From: Chromatiaceae bacterium
GTDB lineage: Bacteria; Pseudomonadota; Gammaproteobacteria; Chromatiales; Chromatiaceae
Length of the DNA stretch: 7,355 nucleotides
Assembly (NCBI GenBank): GCA_016938795.1
Contig: JAFGTZ010000325.1
Coordinates: 1 to 7,355 of the forward strand
Reading direction: 5' to 3'
Shown: in pieces, positions 1 to 6,137 of the stretch
How positions within the stretch are numbered: the first letter of the stretch is position 1
Layout of the letters: the number at the start of each line of letters is the position of its first letter
Notes under the pieces: model-generated
Told to the model about the DNA's origin: nothing
Seen by the model: the letters and a program-made list of their open reading frames with translations, nothing else
The model's database searches: none
Position numbers and translations under genes: made by a program

Positions 1-495
1 CTGGAGGCGGTCTTTCAGCGTCTGCGCGGGGTTGATTCGGTGGTCTCGGGCTATGCCGGGGGCGAGACGGCGAATCCCGACTACCGCGCCGTCTGCACCG
101 GGGCGACTGGACATGCCGAGGTGGTGCAGCTCCGTTTCGATTCCGCACTCCTCGACTACGAGACCCTGCTGCGGGTCTTCTTCGCCATCCATGATCCCAC
201 CACGCCGAATCGGCAGGGTGCGGACGTGGGCACGCAATATCGCTCGGTGATCTTCTATCACGACGAGTCGCAGCGTGCCTGCGCCGAGCGCCTCATCGCC
301 GAACTCAACGCCGAAGGGTTGTGGGGCGCGCCCATCGTCACCCACTGCCAGCCCGCGCCAACCTTCTATCCGGCTGAGGACTATCATCAAGACTACTATC
401 GCCGCCATCCCGGGCAGGGCTATTGCCAGGCGATCATCGCCCCCAAGCTCGCCAAGTTTCGCGCCGCCTTCGCCGATCGACTGCGCGAGACCTGA
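1..495 (+). CDS. msrA: Peptide-methionine (S)-S-oxide reductase MsrA, 5'-truncated by the window edge
   Basis: This gene repairs oxidised proteins by reducing methionine-S-sulfoxide back to methionine, with thioredoxin as the usual reductant. The frame is open from base 1 and ends at TGA 493-495, giving 164 visible residues. The first residues (LEAVFQRLRGV) match the segment directly after the catalytic GCFWG-type motif, so the active-site Cys and the N-terminus lie just outside the window. Family signatures present are SGYAGGETANPDYRAVCTG (about residues 16-34), HAEVVQLRFD, FFAIHDPTTPNRQGADVGTQYRS, PAEDYHQDYY and GYCQAIIAPKLAKFR near the C-terminus. A Cys sits in the GYCQ motif; whether it serves in resolution cannot be told here. 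The family is typically about 160-215 aa, so little is missing. No T-rich terminator follows; the first strong hairpin downstream belongs to the dispersed repeat at 524-676. Identification is secure; the true start is unknown. Confidence 0.96.
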   Translation: MEAVFQRLRGVDSVVSGYAGGETANPDYRAVCTGATGHAEVVQLRFDSALLDYETLLRVFFAIHDPTTPNRQGADVGTQYRSVIFYHDESQRACAERLIAELNAEGLWGAPIVTHCQPAPTFYPAEDYHQDYYRRHPGQGYCQAIIAPKLAKFRAAFADRLRET

Positions 496-523
496 CCCCC
501 GCCCGTGGAAGCGGGTTCCAGCC

Positions 524-676
524 GCGAGCCGACAGCGACGCGCTTCCCTGGAGTCACGAAGCTCAAGCTTCGTGACTCCAGGGATGAAGCTCCGGCTTCA
601 CGAATCTGAGATGTCTCGTGAAGCAGCGCCTCCTCGCGCGGGTAATGCCGCTGGAGCGCCGTCACTAGAGGCGTGG
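524..676 (+). repeat. Dispersed hairpin repeat, copy 1
   Basis: About 153 bases align with 1445-1594 in the same orientation. Exact shared runs include 24 nt at 553-576 (1471-1494), 17 nt at 583-599 (1501-1517), 15 nt at 612-626 (1530-1544), 12 nt at 631-642 (1549-1560) and 12 nt at 647-658 (1565-1576). It contains a strong hairpin: a 17-bp perfect stem at 545-561 and 568-584 with loop CTCAAG. A second small hairpin follows (TGAAGC 585-590, loop TCCG, GCTTCA 595-600). The right arm of this second hairpin can alternatively pair with TCGTGAAGC at 616-624. It encodes no transposase and is therefore REP- or MITE-like. Possible roles, such as protecting the msrA mRNA 3' end, are inference. Confidence 0.88.
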
Positions 677-772
677 GCTGGGTCTTGCGCACTGAGTTCC
701 TCACCAGGGCCTGTTCGACAGGCTGCCAGACGGCTGTGTGAAGATGGCATTCTTAGTGCTCCTCTCCTAAAC

Positions 773-791
773 TGTACGTGGTTGCCGTACA
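773..791. promoter_or_regulatory. Putative YefM/YoeB operator palindrome
   Basis: TGTACG (773-778) and CGTACA (786-791) form a 6-bp inverted repeat with a 7-nt spacer. Each arm is one base from TGTACA, and the arm centres are 13 bp apart. The E. coli YefM-YoeB autorepressor is known to bind paired palindromes with TGTACA cores spaced about 12 bp centre to centre. The site ends 17 nt before the proposed antitoxin GTG start, where an autoregulatory operator would be expected. The match is short and no clear promoter is paired with it, so this is a suggestive candidate only. Confidence 0.45.
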
Positions 792-808
792 ACATCAGGC
801 GATTGACA

Positions 809-1081
809 GTGGAAACCACAACTGTAAACAAATTTAGAGATGGCCTGAAAAGCTTTGTTGAGCAAGTGGTTAGTCAACACATACCGCTTCGCGTCACACG
901 CCGTACAGGCGCTGATTTTGTGGTGATGAGTGCTGAGGATTGGGAGCGTGACCAAGAAACCTTGTACGTGCTCCAAAATACCAGCCTGATGCGCCAGATC
1001 GCCGTTTCCAGCGCTACCCATAACGCCGGTGCTGGATATGCCCCGACCAAAGAGCAGTTAGATGAGATCACTGGTCTTTGA
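809..1081 (+). CDS. yefM: Antitoxin of a YefM/Phd-type toxin-antitoxin system
   Basis: This 90-residue protein would neutralise the YoeB-type toxin encoded directly downstream and repress its own operon. The N-terminal fold resembles the YefM/Phd family: an FRDGLKSFVEQVV helix (residues 9-21), then IPLRVTRRTGADFVVMSAEDW (25-45), matching the family pattern of a strand, R-R-x-G-x-x-x-V-V-M-S and an acidic residue. ETLYVLQN (50-57) matches the family ETLYLL helix. The C-terminal part (58-90) would be the toxin-binding tail. I chose GTG at 809 because an AGG (797-799) lies 9 nt upstream and the protein then starts at the usual family position; TTG at 803 is the alternative. No ATG is available. 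The first codons are strikingly AT-rich (15 of 40 bases at 811-850 are G or C), unlike the flanking genes, which suggests horizontal acquisition. The family is clear; the exact start is less sure. Confidence 0.82.
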   Translation: METTTVNKFRDGLKSFVEQVVSQHIPLRVTRRTGADFVVMSAEDWERDQETLYVLQNTSLMRQIAVSSATHNAGAGYAPTKEQLDEITGL

Positions 1082-1340
1082 GGGTAGAACATGGGAAGTG
1101 TATGAAGACCTACGGTTGCGCGATAAACGGCTGCACAGGAATCTTTGCGCGATTTTGAAAGAACTGTTACGCGGCGACCCCGCAGCGGGCTTGGGGAAGC
1201 CCGAGGCTCTTCGACACAATCTGTCTGGATTTTGGTCGAGGCGGCTTAGCCAGAAGGATCGGCTGGTGTATAAATTTGACGACACGCACATCTATGTCTT
1301 TGCCATCGGCGGCCACTACGATTTTTTCGAGCCACTATAG
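1062..1340 (+). CDS. yoeB: YoeB/Txe-family mRNA interferase toxin
   Basis: This 92-residue RelE-superfamily toxin would cleave mRNA on the ribosome when its antitoxin is degraded. The core KPEALRHNLSGFWSRRL (46-62) followed by DRLVY (66-70) is diagnostic of YoeB. By alignment with E. coli YoeB (Glu46, Arg65, His83, Tyr84), the catalytic set is Glu48, Arg67, His85 and Tyr86, all present, so the toxin looks intact. It runs a few residues past the usual HYH-type end (DFFEPL). The ATG at 1062 lies inside the antitoxin gene, giving a 20-bp overlap that implies coupled translation. Upstream bases have only a weak ribosome-binding sequence (AGAGCAG, 1050-1056). The stop is TAG 1338-1340. No frameshift is seen. 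It forms a two-gene operon with the upstream antitoxin. Confidence 0.95.
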   Translation: MRSLVFEGRTWEVYEDLRLRDKRLHRNLCAILKELLRGDPAAGLGKPEALRHNLSGFWSRRLSQKDRLVYKFDDTHIYVFAIGGHYDFFEPL

Positions 1341-1386
1341 GCAAGTCCCCTAGAGGCGCGCATTGCGTCCCGCTCCCTCAGCCTTC

Positions 1387-1422
1387 GAGCCTTGCGCTCA
1401 ACCTGGGCTGCGCGCAAGGCTC
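1387..1422. repeat. Inverted repeat after the toxin gene
   Basis: GAGCCTTGCGC (1387-1397) is perfectly complementary to GCGCAAGGCTC (1412-1422), with a 14-nt spacer. It lies 46 nt past the toxin stop. No T-run follows, so it is not a canonical intrinsic terminator, but it could end or stabilise the toxin-antitoxin transcript. The rest of 1341-1634 is filled by the second dispersed repeat and the tgt leader; I see no gene there. Confidence 0.55.
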
Positions 1423-1444
1423 ATTCCAGCTTCTCGGCGTCATC

Positions 1445-1594
1445 GCGCGCCGACAGCGATGTGCTTCCTGGTCACGAAGCTCAAGCTTCGTGACCCCGGA
1501 GATGAAGCTCCGGCTTCCCGAATCCGAGGTGTCTCGTGAAGCAGGGCTTCCTCGCGCGGGCGACGCCGCTGGAGCGGCATCGCCAGATGCGTGG
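1445..1594 (+). repeat. Dispersed hairpin repeat, copy 2
   Basis: This is the second copy of the repeat at 524-676, in the same orientation, ending about 40 bases before tgt. Its main hairpin has a 10-bp perfect stem (1470-1479 and 1486-1495) with the same CTCAAG loop, and a second hairpin follows (GAAGC 1504-1508, TCCG, GCTTC 1513-1517). At the tenth pair from the loop, copy 1 has A552-T577 and copy 2 has G1470-C1495, so pairing is kept although the bases differ. The outer stem seen in copy 1 is not preserved. With copy 1 it brackets the toxin-antitoxin pair. Confidence 0.88.
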
Positions 1595-1603
1595 ATGTAT
1601 GAT

Positions 1604-1629
1604 TGGTATAACACCTTGATTCAACGGAG
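1604..1629 (+). promoter_or_regulatory. Candidate tgt promoter (extended -10) and ribosome-binding site
   Basis: TGG-TATAAC (1604-1612) fits an extended -10 element (TGn followed by TATAAC, five of six consensus bases). No good -35 is seen at the right distance, which extended -10 promoters can tolerate. It starts about 10 bases beyond the dispersed repeat. The leader would be short: GGAG (1626-1629) sits 5 nt before the tgt ATG. The ribosome-binding site is well supported; the promoter is tentative. Confidence 0.4.
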
Positions 1630-1634
1630 TCTTC

Positions 1635-2729
1635 ATGGAATTTGAATTGCAGGCGCGCGATGGGCTTGCGCGTCGTGGGCAGCTGCGCTTTGCGCGCGGT
1701 CTGGTGCAGACCCCGGCCTTCATGCCGGTGGGGACCTATGGCACGGTCAAGGCCATGACCCCGGAGGAGCTGCTGGAGGTTGGCGCCGAGATGGTGCTCG
1801 GCAACACCTTTCATCTGATGCTGCGCCCCGGCACCGAGATCATCCGTCGCTGCGGCGACCTGCACGGCTTCATGCACTGGGAGCGGCCCATTCTCACCGA
1901 CTCGGGCGGTTTTCAGGTGTTCAGTCTGGGCGAGCTGCGCAAGATCAGCGAGGAGGGGGTGCGCTTTCGTTCACCCATCGACGGCAGTCCGGTCTTTCTC
2001 GATCCCGAGACCTCGATGCGGGTGCAGCGCGAGCTGGGCTCCGATGTCGTCATGATCTTCGACGAATGCACCCCCTATCCGGCCGATGAGGCGCAGGCGC
2101 GCGCCTCCATGCAGCTCTCGCTGCGCTGGGCGGCGCGCTCGCGCGAGGCGCATGGCGACAACCCGGCGGCGCTCTTCGGCATCGTGCAGGGCGGCATGCA
2201 CGAGGGGCCGCGCGCCGAGTCGCTGGAGGGGCTGATGCGCATCGGCTTCGATGGCTACGCGGTGGGCGGGCTCTCGGTCGGCGAGCCCGAGGCGGATCGG
2301 CTGCGGGTGTTGGATTTCCTGGCCGACAAGCTGCCCGAGGATCGCCCGCGCTATCTCATGGGCGTGGGCACGCCCGAGGATATCGTGGCAGCGGTGGCGC
2401 GCGGCATCGACATGTTCGATTGCGTCATGCCGACGCGCAATGCGCGCAACGGCTATCTTTTCACCCACAGTGGTGTGGTGAAGATCCGCAACGCCGCGCA
2501 TCGCTCGGATGAGGGTCCGCTCGATCCGCTCTGCGACTGCTACACCTGCCGCCACTACAGTCGCGCCTATCTGCATCATCTCGACCGCTGCGGCGAGATT
2601 CTCGGCGCGCGGCTCGCCACCATTCACAATCTGCACTACTACCAGGGTCTGATGCGCGGGTTGCGCGAGGCCATCGCGGCGGGACGCTTTGCGGCCTTTG
2701 TCGAGGAGTTCCGCCGTTTGCGCGCCTGA
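1635..2729 (+). CDS. tgt: Queuine/preQ1 tRNA-guanine transglycosylase
   Basis: Tgt exchanges guanine 34 in the anticodon of GUN-type tRNAs (Asp, Asn, His, Tyr) for preQ1, the step that commits the base to queuosine. The 364-residue TIM-barrel protein is close to the usual bacterial length (about 375). Key motifs are FMPVGTYGTVKAMTPEEL (29-46), LTDSGGFQ (87-94, with Asp89 as the expected general base), MIFDECTPYP (140-149, Asp143), GIVQGGMH (182-189), the GGLSVGEP loop (211-218) and FDCVMPTRNARNG (261-273). Asp262 there is the expected covalent nucleophile. The zinc site is complete: Cys300, Cys302, Cys305 and His331. ATG 1635 is supported by GGAG 5 nt upstream. In many gammaproteobacteria queA precedes tgt; here the toxin-antitoxin island and msrA do. 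It is 127 bases from yajC, with a possible promoter between. Confidence 0.98.
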   Translation: MEFELQARDGLARRGQLRFARGLVQTPAFMPVGTYGTVKAMTPEELLEVGAEMVLGNTFHLMLRPGTEIIRRCGDLHGFMHWERPILTDSGGFQVFSLGELRKISEEGVRFRSPIDGSPVFLDPETSMRVQRELGSDVVMIFDECTPYPADEAQARASMQLSLRWAARSREAHGDNPAALFGIVQGGMHEGPRAESLEGLMRIGFDGYAVGGLSVGEPEADRLRVLDFLADKLPEDRPRYLMGVGTPEDIVAAVARGIDMFDCVMPTRNARNGYLFTHSGVVKIRNAAHRSDEGPLDPLCDCYTCRHYSRAYLHHLDRCGEILGARLATIHNLHYYQGLMRGLREAIAAGRFAAFVEEFRRLRA

Positions 2730-2756
2730 GCGCGCGCTGTAACTTCTCGGGCGCTG

Positions 2757-2765
2757 TGCGATAAT
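2757..2765 (+). promoter_or_regulatory. Candidate promoter for yajC-secD-secF (extended -10)
   Basis: TGC-GATAAT (2757-2765) is an extended -10 element with five of six consensus bases. The -35 region 17 bases upstream (CTGTAA, 2737-2742) is a weak match. It lies 27 bases after the tgt stop and 91 bases before yajC, so the Sec accessory genes could be transcribed independently of tgt as well as by read-through. Confidence 0.5.
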
Positions 2766-2830
2766 CGCGCCCCGATGTCCGTCGGGGGCGCGTGCGTGCG
2801 CTCCCGTTCAACGCACCGGCGCTGGCCGGT
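2766..2830 (+). other. Two GC-rich hairpins in the yajC leader
   Basis: CGCGCCCCGA (2766-2775) pairs with TCGGGGGCGCG (2782-2792), with a single bulged G and a 6-nt loop. ACCGGC (2815-2820) pairs with GCCGGT (2825-2830) around a GCTG loop. The first overlaps where transcription from the proposed promoter would begin and lacks a downstream T-run, so it is neither a clear tgt terminator nor a known riboswitch. Function is unknown; the base pairing is plain in the sequence. Confidence 0.5.
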
Positions 2831-2856
2831 CCCCATCCCAAGAGAGACACCGACCC

Positions 2857-3189
2857 ATGAGCTTTTTCATCTCCGACGCATTCGCCCAGGACGCCGCCGC
2901 CGCGACCGCCGGCAGTTCCTTCATGGCCCTGCTGCCGCTGGTGCTCTTTGCCGTCGTCTTCTATTTTCTGCTGATCCGTCCCCAGGCGAAGCGCCAGAAG
3001 GAACATCAGAAGATGGTGGATGCGCTCGCCCGAGGCGATGAAATTATCACCCTCGGCGGCATCGCCGGGCGCATCAGCGAGGTGGGCGATAACTTCATCC
3101 AGGTCGAGGTGGCCGAGGGCGTGCAGATCAAGGTGCGTCGTCATGCCGTCGAGTCGGTCATGCCCAAGGGCACCCTCAAGGATCTCTGA
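2857..3189 (+). CDS. yajC: Sec translocon accessory subunit YajC
   Basis: YajC is the small inner-membrane partner of SecD and SecF in the complex that assists SecYEG. The 110-residue protein has a short N-terminus ending in a single transmembrane helix (about 22-40, FMALLPLVLFAVVFYFLLI). The family hallmark IRPQAKRQKEH (40-50) follows, then a cytoplasmic domain with GDEIITLGGIAGRISEV (60-76) and a small beta-rich tail. Length is typical. The ATG at 2857 is preceded only by a purine stretch AGAGAG (2841-2846) about 10 nt away, a weak ribosome-binding site, but the N-terminus aligns with the family. Its position directly before secD is the conserved arrangement. Confidence 0.97.
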   Translation: MSFFISDAFAQDAAAATAGSSFMALLPLVLFAVVFYFLLIRPQAKRQKEHQKMVDALARGDEIITLGGIAGRISEVGDNFIQVEVAEGVQIKVRRHAVESVMPKGTLKDL

Positions 3190-3261
3190 GTCCTGCCATC
3201 AGGGGGGCGGCTGGATGTCGCTCCCACGTCTTCCGATTCCCGCCACCATCGACCCATCGCC

Positions 3262-5118
3262 ATGAACCGATATCCCCTGTGGAAGAATCTGCTGATTCTG
3301 GGCGTGGTTCTGCTCGGCCTGCTGCTGGCCCTGCCGAATCTCTTTCCTCAAGATCCCTCGATTGAGGTGAGCGCCGCGCGCGGCGCTGAACTCAATGAGT
3401 CCAGCATTGATGAGCTGCGCGTCGCGCTTGAGCAGGCCAAGGCGCCCTTCAAGGACATCGAGACGCGTGAGAATGGCGCGCTCCTGGTGCGCTTCGCCCT
3501 CTCGGGCGATCAGCTGCGTGGTCAGGAAGTCATCGAGCGCGCGCTCGGTGACCGCTATCGCACCGCGCTCACGCTCTCGGCCGATCTGCCCGGCTGGATG
3601 CGCGCGCTCGGCATGGGCCCCATGTCGCTTGGACTTGATCTGCGCGGTGGTATCCATGTGGTGATCGATGTCGATATGGAGGCCGCGCTCGATCAGGCGC
3701 GCGAGCGCTTTGTGGGCGACATCCGCGCCCTGTTGCGCGAGAAAAAGATCCGCTATCTCACTGTCAGCCGCAAGGACGAGCAGCTGGAGGTCACCTTCCG
3801 CGAGGCCGAGGCGCGTGACGCGGCGCGCACGCTCATCGGGCGTGAATTCAACGAGCTGGAACTTGCGGCCCGAGAGGCGGGCGATCACTTTCTGCTGATC
3901 GCGACCCTCTCGCCCGTGCAGCAGGAGCAGATCAAGGACTTCGCCCTGGAGCAGAACATCACCACGCTGCGCAACCGGGTCAATGCCCTGGGTGTGGCCG
4001 AGCCGAGCATTGCCCGTCAGGGCGAGCGGCGCATTGTGGTGGAGCTGCCGGGCGCCCAGGATCCGGGTCGCCTGAAGGAGATTCTGGGGGCCACGGCGAC
4101 CCTGGAATACCGTCTCGTCGATACCGAGCATAGCGTGACCGATGCGCTCGCCGGTCGGGTGCCGGTGGGCAGCCGGCTCTATTACGACCGCGAGGGCGCG
4201 CCCATCCTGCTCAATCGCCGGGTCATCGTCACCGGCGATCAGATTACCGACGCGGCGGCCGGCTTCGACGGCCAGAGCGGCTCGCCCGCAGTCTTTGTGA
4301 GTCTCGATGGGCAGGGCGCGCGACGCATGCGCGATGTGACCACCGAGAACGTCGGCAAGCCCATGGCGGTGGTCTTCATCGAAAACCGCACCACCACCGA
4401 GCTGGTCAATGGCGAGCCGGTCAAGCGCACCGAGCGGGTCGAGGAGGTCATCAGCGTGGCCACCATCCGCGAGCCCTTCGGGCGACGCTTCCAGACCACC
4501 GGGCTCGACAGCAGCGACGAGGCCCACAACACCGCGCTGCTGCTGCGCTCGGGCGCGCTCGCCGCGCCCATCGAGATTGTCGAGGAGCGCACCATTGGCC
4601 CCAGCCTCGGACAGGACAACATCGACCAAGGCTTCCGCTCGGTCATGATCGGTCTGGCCTTGGTGGCGCTCTTCATGGCGCTCTACTACCGCGTCTTCGG
4701 ATTGGTGGCCGATTTGGTGCTGCTGGTCAATCTGGTGATGATCGTCGCGGTGCTCTCGCTGCTTCAGGCCACCCTGACGCTTCCGGGTATTGCCGGCATC
4801 GTGCTCACGGTGGGCATGGCGGTGGATGCCAATGTGCTCATCTTCGAGCGTATCCGCGAGGAGATTCGTCTCGGCAACTCACCCCAGGCGAGCATCCATG
4901 CGGGTTATGACAAGGCGCTCTCGACCATCGTGGACGCCAATGTCACCACCCTTATTGCCTCCGTGGTGCTCTTCAGCTTTGGCACCGGGCCGGTCAAGGG
5001 CTTTGCCGTGACGCTCTTCATCGGCATCGTTACCTCCATGTTCACCGCCATTCTCGGCTCGCGCGCCCTGATCAATCTGATCTACGGCGGTCGGCGTCTG
5101 AGCAAACTGCCTATCTGA
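3262..5118 (+). CDS. secD: Protein translocase subunit SecD
   Basis: SecD, with SecF, forms an RND-type membrane complex that uses the proton gradient to pull proteins out of SecYEG on the periplasmic side. The 618 residues match the E. coli length (615). The start MNRYPLWKNLL leads into TM1 (about 8-28). LGLDLRGGIHVVIDVD (123-138) is the conserved D1-region motif, followed by the large periplasmic P1 domain. The C-terminal membrane block has five helices, about 458-476, 483-503, 507-527, 556-576 and 580-603. GMAVDANVLIFERIREE (518-534) carries Asp522, equivalent to the essential transmembrane Asp519 of E. coli. It starts 72 bases after yajC, and no Shine-Dalgarno-like sequence is visible before ATG 3262, although the N-terminus aligns well with the family. 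It is complete, with no sign of frameshift. Confidence 0.98.
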   Translation: MNRYPLWKNLLILGVVLLGLLLALPNLFPQDPSIEVSAARGAELNESSIDELRVALEQAKAPFKDIETRENGALLVRFALSGDQLRGQEVIERALGDRYRTALTLSADLPGWMRALGMGPMSLGLDLRGGIHVVIDVDMEAALDQARERFVGDIRALLREKKIRYLTVSRKDEQLEVTFREAEARDAARTLIGREFNELELAAREAGDHFLLIATLSPVQQEQIKDFALEQNITTLRNRVNALGVAEPSIARQGERRIVVELPGAQDPGRLKEILGATATLEYRLVDTEHSVTDALAGRVPVGSRLYYDREGAPILLNRRVIVTGDQITDAAAGFDGQSGSPAVFVSLDGQGARRMRDVTTENVGKPMAVVFIENRTTTELVNGEPVKRTERVEEVISVATIREPFGRRFQTTGLDSSDEAHNTALLLRSGALAAPIEIVEERTIGPSLGQDNIDQGFRSVMIGLALVALFMALYYRVFGLVADLVLLVNLVMIVAVLSLLQATLTLPGIAGIVLTVGMAVDANVLIFERIREEIRLGNSPQASIHAGYDKALSTIVDANVTTLIASVVLFSFGTGPVKGFAVTLFIGIVTSMFTAILGSRALINLIYGGRRLSKLPI

Positions 5119-5129
5119 GGGCCGCAGTC

Positions 5130-6077
5130 ATGAGCAAACGACGCACCATCAACGACTATGGCATCGACTTCATGCGCCACCGACGCCTTGCCGCCATGGT
5201 CTCGGGCGTGGCGCTGGCGATCTGTCTGCTGGCCATTCTCATCCGTGGTTTCGACTTCGGACTCGACTTTACCGGCGGCACCGTGATCGAGGTCGGCTAC
5301 CAGGAGCCCGCCGAGCTTGGCGAGGTTCGCGCCGCGCTGGAGTCGGGCGGTTTTGCGGATGCGACCCTGCAATATTTCGGCTCGCGCCATGATGTGCTCA
5401 TCCGGCTCTCGCCCGAGGCGGGCGAGACGGCGAGCGCCGAGCTGAGCGATAGGGTGTTTCGTGCCCTGAGCGAGCAGGCCGAGGGCGCGGTGGAACTGCG
5501 CCGGGTGGAGTTCGTGGGGCCGCAGGTGGGCGAGGAGTTGCGCGAGCAGGGCGGTTTGGCGGTGTTCTTCGCGCTCATCGGCATCCTGGTCTATGTGGCG
5601 CTGCGCTTCGAGTGGCGTTTTGCATTGGGCGCGGTCATCGCCCTGATGCATGACGTACTCTTCACGGTCGGGGTCTTTTCGCTCCTTCAGATCACCTTCG
5701 ATCTGACCGTGCTCGCCGCCGTGCTTGCGGTCATCGGCTATTCGCTCAACGACACCATCGTCATCTTCGACCGGGTGCGCGAAAACTTCCGCCGGCTGCG
5801 CAAGGGCACGGTGCTGGAGGTGCTCAATCTCTCCATCAATCAGACCCTCTCGCGCACCATTGTGACCTCGGGCACCACGCTGCTGGTGCTGGCGGCGCTC
5901 TATGTTCTGGGCGGCGAGACCATCAGCGGTTTCTCGCTCGCGCTGATTATCGGTGTAGTGGTTGGAACCTATTCCACCATCTATGTGGCCACCGCCGCGG
6001 CCGTGTGGCTTGGCCTCAGCCGCACCGATCTGTTGCCCACGCCCAAGGCTGGCCCCGAGGTGGATGCCATGCCCTGA
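5130..6077 (+). CDS. secF: Protein translocase subunit SecF
   Basis: SecF pairs with SecD to form the proton-driven export-assisting complex in the inner membrane. The 315-residue protein is of normal length. TM1 is about 21-40, followed by FGLDFTGGTVIEV (43-55), the SecF counterpart of the SecD LGLDL motif. A periplasmic domain extends to VGPQVGEEL (129-137). Five more helices follow (about 141-159, 166-185, 190-212, 247-262, 266-292). VIGYSLNDTIVIFDRVREN (201-219) is the family signature, with Asp208 matching the conserved transmembrane Asp213 of E. coli. The ATG lies 11 bases after the secD stop, and GAGG (5117-5120), which overlaps that stop, is the ribosome-binding site, indicating cotranscription and coupled translation. 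A strong terminator starts 60 bases after its stop. Confidence 0.98.
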   Translation: MSKRRTINDYGIDFMRHRRLAAMVSGVALAICLLAILIRGFDFGLDFTGGTVIEVGYQEPAELGEVRAALESGGFADATLQYFGSRHDVLIRLSPEAGETASAELSDRVFRALSEQAEGAVELRRVEFVGPQVGEELREQGGLAVFFALIGILVYVALRFEWRFALGAVIALMHDVLFTVGVFSLLQITFDLTVLAAVLAVIGYSLNDTIVIFDRVRENFRRLRKGTVLEVLNLSINQTLSRTIVTSGTTLLVLAALYVLGGETISGFSLALIIGVVVGTYSTIYVATAAAVWLGLSRTDLLPTPKAGPEVDAMP

Positions 6078-6137
6078 AGTGGCCCGGGCGCTTGTCTGCG
6101 AGGCGGGTGGATGGCCTCAAGGCTTCACCCTCACCCC

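Larger units (their letters stand above)
496..808. other. Intergenic region between msrA and the toxin-antitoxin pair
   Basis: This 313-base gap holds a copy of a hairpin repeat (524-676) and then about 130 bases of unassigned sequence leading to the antitoxin. In that second part I see a short inverted repeat, CCTGT-TCG-ACAGG (about 710-722), and a TGTACG/CGTACA palindrome (773-791) suited to be an operator. A weak -10-like TAAACT (767-772) lies just before the palindrome, but no convincing -35 accompanies it. Open frames here on either strand look like chance frames across the repeat and show no recognisable protein. Confidence 0.6.

Noticed and set aside
275..808. The antitoxin frame is open far upstream, to an ATG inside msrA.
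   Set aside because: The upstream part overlaps msrA and the repeat, is rich in Arg, Ser and Pro as expected of an off-frame translation of GC-rich DNA, and has no family similarity. The antitoxin homology begins near 809.
803..808. A perfect TTGACA -35 hexamer just before the antitoxin start.
   Set aside because: No -10-like hexamer lies 16-18 bases downstream, and any transcript would start inside the coding region.
524..1594. The repeated hairpins as a CRISPR array or insertion-sequence ends.
   Set aside because: There are only two copies, about 920 bases apart, in the same orientation, with genes between, no regular spacers and no transposase.
1971..2636. A 221-codon minus-strand open frame opposite tgt.
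   Set aside because: It is a shadow of the strongly conserved tgt frame with no family features and no ribosome-binding context I can support.
2766..2792. The GC-rich hairpin after tgt as an intrinsic terminator.
   Set aside because: No T-run follows the stem, and it lies at or after a better-supported promoter element for yajC.
3199..4629. A 476-codon open frame on the minus strand opposite secD.
   Set aside because: It is antisense to a clearly conserved gene and reflects codon bias in GC-rich DNA; its composition (Ala, Arg, His, Gln and Gly rich) shows no recognisable family.
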